A DNA stretch of 64,000 nucleotides from Trichaptum fuscoviolaceum (Eukaryota > Basidiomycota > Agaricomycetes > Hymenochaetales > Trichaptaceae): NCBI GenBank assembly GCA_910574455.1, contig CAJSYZ010000003.1, positions 5,083,250 to 5,147,249 of the forward strand, in the 5' to 3' direction. The notes below the pieces were generated by a model. It was not told where the DNA came from. It saw only the letters and a list, made by a program, of their open reading frames with translations, and ran no database searches. Shown here in pieces: positions 57,541-64,000 of this stretch; within the stretch, counting starts at the first letter, position 1, and every line of letters begins with the position of its first letter. Position numbers and translations under genes: made by a program.

Positions 57541-58019
57541 GAATTCTAATTATCTATTGAGACGTACGTATTGGTCATAGAGCAATACTGGGATCAGATC
57601 AATCGATCGGTATGCAGGCATACATTATCACTGTATTCATATAGTTTGAATCATGACTTCTGAATAACATGAGAATGCGTCGAGTGCATCAGATGAAAGG
57701 CATGAGAATCTAGATTCATTTGTATCTAGTATTCGAACAGACATTGTGTGATAGAAGTAGAAGATTATTGATTATTATCATTCACGACAGTACAGCAAAG
57801 CACAGATAGGAAGAGAGAAAAAGAGCATGAGAGAATGGAAGAGTCCGAAGTAGTGGCTTATGGAACGTTGGGTTTACTATCACCGATCTTGAAGGAGATG
57901 AGAGACAATATATTTCAAAGAGGAACGTAGACTCACAATTGCCTCCTTAGTGAACCTCCCCAATAGAATTTTCCGTGTATTGAAATGAGATCTAGCCTCC
58001 TATATATATGACGCTCAGA
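57541..58019. other. AT-rich spacer
   Basis: AT-rich DNA without recognisable coding content between two minisatellites. Confidence 0.4.
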
Positions 58020-58640
58020 AGTAACCGGTTACTCGCCAGTCACCGGTCACTCTTAATTCAGCCATTCTAGGGTTAGTTTGACTATGAGAACGGTCACCTT
58101 CCTATTTAGGCTCAGTCACTTTGTGGGAAAGTCGGTCACCTTCCTATTTGGGGTCGGTCACTGGGTGTGGGAACGGTCACCTTCCTAATTGGGTTCAGTC
58201 ACTTTGTGGGAAAGTCAGTCACCTTCCTAATTGGGTTCAGTCACTTTGTGGGGAAGTCAGTCACCTTCCTAATTAAGGTCAGTTACTTTGCGTGGGAACA
58301 GTCACCTTCCTATTTAGTCTGGTCACCTTCCTATATATATAACCGTGGATAGTACCTAGGTACTCGGTGGGTCACTGGGTCACTCCTAATCCACCTATAT
58401 ATAGTGCAACTAGGGTTAGCATAAAGGCAAAGTGGGTCACTTTCCTAATTAGAGTGGGTCACCTTCCTATTTGGGGTGGGTCACTTTGTGTGTGAATAGT
58501 CATCTTCTTATTTGAGGTGGGTCATCTTCTATTTTGGGGTGGGTCACTGGGTCACCTTCCTTTTATAGTAGTGGGTCACTGGGTCACTTGCCTTTTATAG
58601 TAGTGGGTCACTGGGTCACCTTCTTGTTTAGTGTACATAA
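58020..58640 (+). repeat. GGTCAC(T/C)/CCTTCCTA minisatellite
   Basis: Interleaved words GTCACCTTCCTA, GGTCACTTTGTGGGAA and GGGTCACTGGGTCAC recur throughout 600 bp with irregular spacing of about 25-45 bp. In places the array is transparently open in one frame (58167-58352), which is an artefact of the repeat and not a gene. Confidence 0.85.
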
Positions 58641-58704
58641 CTGTCTATTTTCTGAAGAACATGAAAGATTAGCCATATAAATAGAACAATAAGATTAAAA
58701 AAGT

Positions 58705-58965
58705 AAATATGGAATCATTCAGATGAACAATGTTGGCTAAAAATAGTACACATCATTCAGCTGAACAATGAGAGCTAAAAATAGTGCAAACTGTTCAGCT
58801 GAACAATGAGAGCTAATAATAGTATACATCATTCAGCTGAACAATGAGAGCTAAAAATAGTACACATCATTCAGCTGAACAATGAGAGCTAATAATAGTG
58901 CAAACTGTTCAGCTGAACAATGAGAGCAAAAAATAGTACACATCATTCAGCTGAACAATAAAGGT
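58705..58965 (+). repeat. Seven-copy 38-bp tandem repeat
   Basis: CAGCTGAACAATGAGAGCTA starts at 58758, 58796, 58834, 58872, 58910 and (variant) 58948, with a diverged first unit at 58720, an exact 38-bp period. Units alternate between GTACACATCAT and GTGCAAACTGT endings, so a 76-bp higher-order unit exists. It ends about 150 bp before the TATA box of the next gene. Confidence 0.9.
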
Positions 58966-59109
58966 TATTATTAGATGACAATGATGCAATATGATGTAAA
59001 ATGATGCAATCTGACAGCGTGTGAACCATCAAGAGATGTGATTGGCCAGTGATAATCTGTGTGAGAGAAAACTTTAATCTGATTAAAGAATAGCCCCTAT
59101 ACCAAAGAG

Positions 59110-59117
59110 TATATAAG
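59110..59117 (+). promoter_or_regulatory. TATA box of the ParB-like gene
   Basis: TATATAAG lies about 150 bp upstream of the ATG. Allowing for the 55-bp intron (59201-59255, GTAAGT...CAG) in the 5' untranslated region, a transcript starting about 30 bp downstream of it would have a leader of roughly 65-70 nt. Confidence 0.55.
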
Positions 59118-59261
59118 GAGGTCAGATTTGAGTAAAATGCCCCAACTACCACAGACCAACTCAACTCTACTAGTCTTATTTGCTCAACAAGCTATTTCCA
59201 GTAAGTCAATAATCTTCTATATTATATTTAATTTACTAACTTCTCTCTTTTTCAGACAACA

Positions 59262-60907
59262 ATGTCTGTTCAAAGCACTCTCAATCCAGCTGGCCTTATT
59301 AGCCAAGCCCACAGCAACTCCTTCAAGGCTTTGCATGCTCAGAACTCTATTCTTGGCAATGTCTATATTGACATCAGGAAGATGAAAAAGCATGAGGTCC
59401 AAAGACCCATTAATGAAAATCATGCCAAACTTCTGGGCAAACATCTGGTTAAACATCCAAATCATAGGAACAACATCAATAACTATCTCTTGGTTATCTG
59501 TCCTGGAGTTACAACAAAGGAACAATTTCAGCAGCTCCTTATCCCCAAGAAGATCAATGGATGTGACACAGACTTCTTTGACCTTGAAACTCAATCCATT
59601 GGTGGAGGTCACAGAGCTTATGCAGCTATCAATTATACATATGGCAGAGATGTTGACCCATACTGGATTGCCACTTTCTATATGGATGGTTTATCAAAGG
59701 AAGTCTACAGGTCAGTTTCTAACTGAATTTTCTTTATATTATTGCTTATAATTTTTAATAGATATATCTGTATCATGGATAATCTGGTTATGTCAGAAGA
59801 AACTAGAAAGGCAGCAAAGACAGGACAACTATTTGCTCTTCTGGCCTACAGAGTTGCAGAAATCCAGATGCAAAATCCTATATCTGATGCAGATATGGAG
59901 AAGTTAATTTTGGCCAACTACAAGCAAATGGAGTTCTTCCAGCAGGATATGGAGACAGTGTTGGATCTTTTGAAGACATCAAATGGATTTATCAAGATTG
60001 TGCTGGATCTCAGTCTTATGCCTCTTTGGCAGTCATTGGGAAAGTCCCACTTTGACAAGATATTAAGAGCAGGAAGACAGATAGTAAGTTTTAGTTTATA
60101 GTCTCTATTTCTTAACTGACTTAATTTTATAGTTCTTCAAACCACTTCTCAAAGCTATCTTAGCAGATTATCAGTACTATGCTGATTCCACCAAGGCACC
60201 AACTGCTACTAGGCTTGACTTTATGAAAGATATAACCTTGGATCATTGTCACTTTTCAACAAGAATGGACCCCAAAACATACACTTTGGCTCCTGGAGTC
60301 AAGCCTGTCAGCTCAGCAACTTGCTCAACACAGGCTCAATGGGATAAAACCAGAAACATTCTATCAGCTCTAGTCAACAATCCAACTGGCCTATATAGAA
60401 TGGAAGAAGGACAACCACCCTACAGAAATCTTGTACCCTGTCATGCCTGTATTGTCTCCATAGACAATCCTGATTGCACCTTCTTCATTAACATATGTTG
60501 CTCAGTGAGTTATTAATTATTTCTTTTTGAGCTTTATACTTATTTATAATATTTAGATTCTCTACTTCAGTGGTATTGCTTTTTCAGACCTCAAACTCTT
60601 CCTCCAAGCTGTGGACAGGAGAAATGTGCAGAATCACAGGCCAACTACAAAGAACAGTACCCAATATCTGGACTTGGAAAATCAGATGAGGGTTATTCTG
60701 GCCTACAACACTCAAATTTATCATCAAGAAAATGGCAAAATTGACATGGACAAATTGGATCTGGTCAGAATGTCACCAGAGCAACTACAATTTTTTTGGA
60801 CCGTTACAGAAGAAGATTATGAAGAACTCTTGCAGTATATCTTCAGTAACTTCAACACCTTACAGACAGCCTACAACCAGATGTTGAAGAAGGAAGGGAC
60901 TCTATAG
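59262..60907 (+). CDS. ParB/sulfiredoxin-fold-like protein of unknown role (497 aa)
   Basis: Four coding exons, 59262-59710, 59762-60083, 60133-60504 and 60557-60907, join in frame with clean GTNAGT/TAG splice sites; a further intron lies in the leader. The start is MSVQSTLNPAGLISQ. Residues 34-123 have the outline of a ParB-like domain: VYIDIRKM, then RPINENHAKLLGKHLVKHPN, a strand LLVICPG, and GGGHRAYAAI resembling the ParB box II (G-[EH]-R-R/A-x-x-A). The remaining 370 residues are mostly helical, with Cys residues near residue 370 (PCHACIV, ICCS), and unrecognised. The gene is visibly more AT-rich than its neighbours and intact in all exons, unlike the pseudogenes around it. ParB-fold proteins can be CTPases, nucleases or kinases; which, if any, applies is unknown. 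Horizontal or element-borne origin is inference. Confidence 0.7.
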
Positions 60908-60919
60908 GTGTGCAGCCTG

Positions 60920-61140
60920 TCCCCATGGAGTTGGGGACTTCCCACGCTTTTCCGTAAAAGGACTCGGCTATGCTCGAAATGCCTCGGGTAGTGAAATGAC
61001 TCGGCAAGTATGAGTTCCCTTGGCAAATCGTTCGGCTAGCAAAGTTCCCTTGGCAAGTCCCTCGGTTAGTAGGTGTTCCCTTGGCAAATCATTCGGCAAG
61101 TAGGTGTCCCCTCGGGTAGTGTCGAAATGACTCGGCTAAT
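60920..61140 (+). repeat. TCGGCTA / CCTTGGCAA repeat block
   Basis: ACTCGGCTA, GTTCGGCTA, TCGGTTAGTA and GTTCCCTTGGCAA recur about every 25-35 bp over 200 bp immediately before Kap123 fragment C. TCGGCTA words in the same orientation also follow the fragment (63915-63975). Confidence 0.65.
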
Positions 61141-61189
61141 CGAGCAGTTACAGCAATCGATTCCGCTACTTGGAATCACTCCCTTGCTG

Positions 61190-63852
61190 TTGCTGCTGCT
61201 GTTTCCCGCTCAAGGTCGCTTCACTCCCACCAGCACAAGTCTTCCCCGCTCTCAGCAGCCTCATCACGCATGGCACGTCAGGCGCAGACCCGAATGCGCG
61301 TCACAATGGAATGCCACCGGCGACGCTCATGAAGACGCACCATCGTGTTCTGCGCTGCGCATCATCGACACCCTCTCAACGTCGCTCCCGCCCGCTCAAG
61401 TCTTCCCAGCACTCAGCAACCTCCTCAAGCAGGGCATATCGAGCGCAGACCGGAATGTGCATCGCGGCGCGATGAAGGCAATCGGTGTTGCCGTCGAGGC
61501 CGCTGATGCCGCAGGTCTGGCGGCTCTGGCCACTGATCGAGGCTGGTCTTCAGGACCACGATGCCGGCGTGCGTCGCGCGACCTGCATGGCTGTCGGCTG
61601 CCTTTGCGAGTGGGTCGAGGATGAGTGCATCAGCAAGCACGCCGCGCTTGTCCCCGCCATCATGGCTCTCGTCGCTGACCCAGCGACCCAGCGCCATGCC
61701 TGCCCAGCGCTCGGCGCTCTGCTTGAAATCCTGCAGGACGTCATCGAAGGTTACCTTGCGCTGCTCATGGAGCGCCTCTCTGACCTGCTCGACACCGCAC
61801 TGCTCAAGGTCAGGCCGTTGTCACGGGTTCGGTCCGCCGCGCACGCGTCGCGAGGCGACTTCCTTCCGTACTTCGCGCCGACCATGGACAAGCTCAAGCA
61901 CTTCCATGTTCTGTCTGGCGAGGGCGAGGAGACCATGTTGAGGGGCATTGCTATGGATGCGGTGGGCACATTCGCGGAGGCGGTTGAGAAAGGAGGCATT
62001 CCGCCCGTACTTCGCAGAGACGATCACGCAGGCCTTCGACGGCATCAAGACGACTGCAAGAGTGCAGCTTCCTCTTCTTCGGCGTGATGGCCAAGGTGGT
62101 TGGAGACGAGTTGCCCCCTACATCAGTCAGGTAGTGCCAGCGTTGCTAGAGAGCATCAAGCAGGACGAATCCTTGGGCTCCGGTGAGTAATCCTTAAAAC
62201 CCACCTTCACCCTTGCTCAATCTCTTGCAGTAGATAAGGAACTCACTGGGTTCTTCACCACCGGCGACTCCGCAACCTCTGCTATCAAGATCAAGGACGA
62301 GAACACGAATGCGACGATCGAAGTTGACGACGACACGGAATCTATCAGCGATGACAAGCTCTTCGAGGTCAACTCAGCCATTGCCGTGGAGAAGCAAATC
62401 GCCGCAGACACCATCGGCACCGTCTTCGCCGCGACGGGCCAACATTTCCTGCCGTACGTTGAGCCGTCCATGCTCGAGCTCATAAACCTCCTCTCCCACT
62501 ACTACGAGGGCATCCGGAAGAGTGCGACAGAAAGCGCTTCGAGATCATCAAGACCTTCTACAAGCTGAGCGAGCCGCAGGACTGGCAGCCCGGCTTAGCG
62601 ATCGCTGCGCCGCTCCATCAAAATGTCAAAGACCTCATTGCGCACGCACTGGTGCCACTGCTGGACATGTATGAGACCGAGGATGACAAGTGAGTTATAG
62701 TTTCCTGTGCACTTTACATGATCTTGATCATATTCTTATGTTTACACAACCGATACTGACTTCTTTCTTTCAGGTCTGTCGTCTCTGCCCTCTGTGTCGG
62801 ATTAGCCGAGACTCTTCAAACCGTCGGTCCTGCATTCCTTGAAGGCCGTAAGTGCTTTGATACTCCTCCAGCTTAGTTTCCTCTAATTCCTGTCACAGAC
62901 CTCGAAGAGATCTGCAACATCGCTATCCAGATTCTAGAACAAAAGCTGCTTTGCCAGCAAGATACGGACCAGGACGAAGGTGACGAGCTGCTGGAGGACC
63001 AAGCAGAGCACGACTCCGTGCTGATGTCTTGCGCCGGTGATCTCGTGGCGGCCCTCGCCGCTGTCCTCGGCGCCGACTTTGCGCAGGCCTTCCAAACCTT
63101 CTTCCCTCTGATCTCTAAGTTCTACGTAAGTCGTTTTCTTGCTTTCGATATTTCATTGGCTAACAATTTGTCTGCAGGGGAAGAAACACTCGCTCAGCGA
63201 TCGGTGGTCGTCTATTGGCGCACTCGCTGAGATAATCAATGGGATGAAGAGCGCAATCTCGCCTTCAACGCAGCCTCTCCTCGAGCTCTTTTACCAGGCC
63301 CTTTCTGACGACGAGCCCGAGGTGCACAGCAACGCCGCCTTTGCCGTCGGCGTCCTCGTCGAACACAGCACAGTCGATCTCTCCCCTCAATGCCTGCACC
63401 TGCTCGCCGCTCTCCGCCCGCTCTTCGAGGTCCCGTCCGACGCGCCCATCGCGAAGCTGAACGCGCGTGACAACGCTGCAGGCGCCGTCTCGCGCATGAT
63501 CCTTAAGAATAGCGAGGAGATCCCGCTGGACCAGGTCCTGCCTGTGATCGATGGGATCCTGCCGCTGAAGAACGACTTCCTTGAGACCAGGTCCGTGTTT
63601 TGCGCGATCTTCCGTCTGTTCCGCAGCGCGCCAGGCGTCATCGCGCCGTATGTCGACCAGCTGCTCCCGGTCTTCGCGCACGTCCTTGACCCCACGGGTC
63701 CCGACCAGCTTGGAGATGAGATTAGGGCAGAGCTGATCCAGCTTGTGCGAGCACTGAATGCAGAGAATCCTGCGAAGATCCAGGCTGCTGGTCTTACTGC
63801 AATTTGTAGAAATGTTTCCTTTATTGCTTTCCATTTTTGTGTAATGCTGTGA
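61190..63852 (+). pseudogene. Importin-4 / Kap123 fragment C (longest relic)
   Basis: The plus strand follows the C-terminal two-thirds of Kap123: LPPAQVFPALSNLLKQG, WPLIEAGLQDHDAGVRRAT, KHAALVPAIMALVADPATQR, HASRGDFLPYFAPTMDKLKH, AADTIGTVFAATGQHFLPYV, LINLLSHYYEGIRKSA, FEIIKTFYKLSEPQDWQPG, MYETEDDK, then intron, then DLVAALAAVLGADFAQAFQT, SDRWSSIGALAEIINGMKSA, LSDDEPEVHSNAAFAVGVLV and NDFLETRSVFCAIFRLFRSA, ending near 63852. Frameshifts occur near 61505, 61990, 62050, 62115 and 62525. The exon LPPAQVFPALS... is present twice in tandem (about 61218 and 61385). Introns remain. The 3' third (62770-63850) is open and best preserved, so loss was recent. No N-terminal importin-beta domain. Confidence 0.85.
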
Positions 63853-64000
63853 ATTATTTTTTGAACTGAAGACATCTTTGATTGTATATTAAACAGTATG
63901 CAGAGTGGAACTTGTTCGGCTATTAAAGTGGTTGTGCATGATCTATGGTCGAACTTGCTCGGCTATTGACATGATTGCGTGTGATCTATGGTCGAACTCG
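63853..64000. other. 3' flank with TCGGCTATT / GTCGAACT repeats
   Basis: TTGTTCGGCTATTAAAGTGG and TTGCTCGGCTATTGACATGA are two diverged copies of a roughly 58-bp unit with GATCTATGGTCGAACT between them. The array runs off the end of the window. Confidence 0.6.

Noticed and set aside
58167..58352. Short frame of repeating TFLIGFSHFVGKSV units
   Set aside because: Direct translation of the GTCACCTTCCTA minisatellite; not a repeat protein.

Overview
This window is nuclear DNA of a filamentous basidiomycete, almost certainly an agaricomycete. Genes are split by many introns of about 50-60 bp with GTRNGT donors and YAG acceptors. The conserved proteins read best as basidiomycete orthologues. Several gene families are ones I know as typical of Agaricomycetes: membrane-anchored GtaA-like proteins, stand-alone MLKL-NTD-like proteins, and four-pass membrane proteins with long helical N-termini. 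No rRNA, tRNA or CRISPR was found.

Layout. 0-8 kb: the tail of a membrane protein, ended by a hAT-type MITE; a cupin gene; a 2.75-kb inverted-repeat element holding a 1-kb near-perfect palindrome and scrambled TFIIB pieces; then the first MLKL-NTD-like gene. 8-12 kb: CSE1 (exportin-2, minus strand). 12-16 kb: a GtaA-like copy with one in-frame stop. 16.8-20.9 kb: a multi-pass membrane protein. 21-22 kb: importin-4/Kap123 fragment A. 23-26.6 kb: a C2H2 zinc-finger protein and the second MLKL-NTD-like gene. 27-32.5 kb: ARB1 (ABCF ATPase) converging on PPH3 (PP4 catalytic subunit). 37-39 kb: an NRG1-like two-finger regulator. 42.5-46.2 kb: an apparently intact GtaA-like gene with a transmembrane anchor and a PPxY tail.

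47-57 kb is a graveyard of gene fragments: Kap123 fragment B, the 5' end of ARB1, and an EDE1 (EH-domain) fragment. The EDE1 fragment is cut in two by a 5-kb element with GGATTAATCC-rich inverted ends, which carries degenerate GFA1, PB1-domain and ARP10 sequences. 57-64 kb: three minisatellites, an AT-rich intact gene with a ParB-like fold signature (497 aa), then Kap123 fragment C between TCGGCTA-rich flanks.

How it fits together. The housekeeping genes (CSE1, ARB1, PPH3, NRG1-like) are intact and form the stable backbone. Between them is accessory DNA shaped by small DNA transposons. At least two elements look like Pack-TYPE transposons: inverted termini enclosing pieces of unrelated host genes. 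The least familiar intact gene is the ParB-like one at 59.3-60.9 kb. Splice sites were read by eye, so exon boundaries are well supported only where stated.
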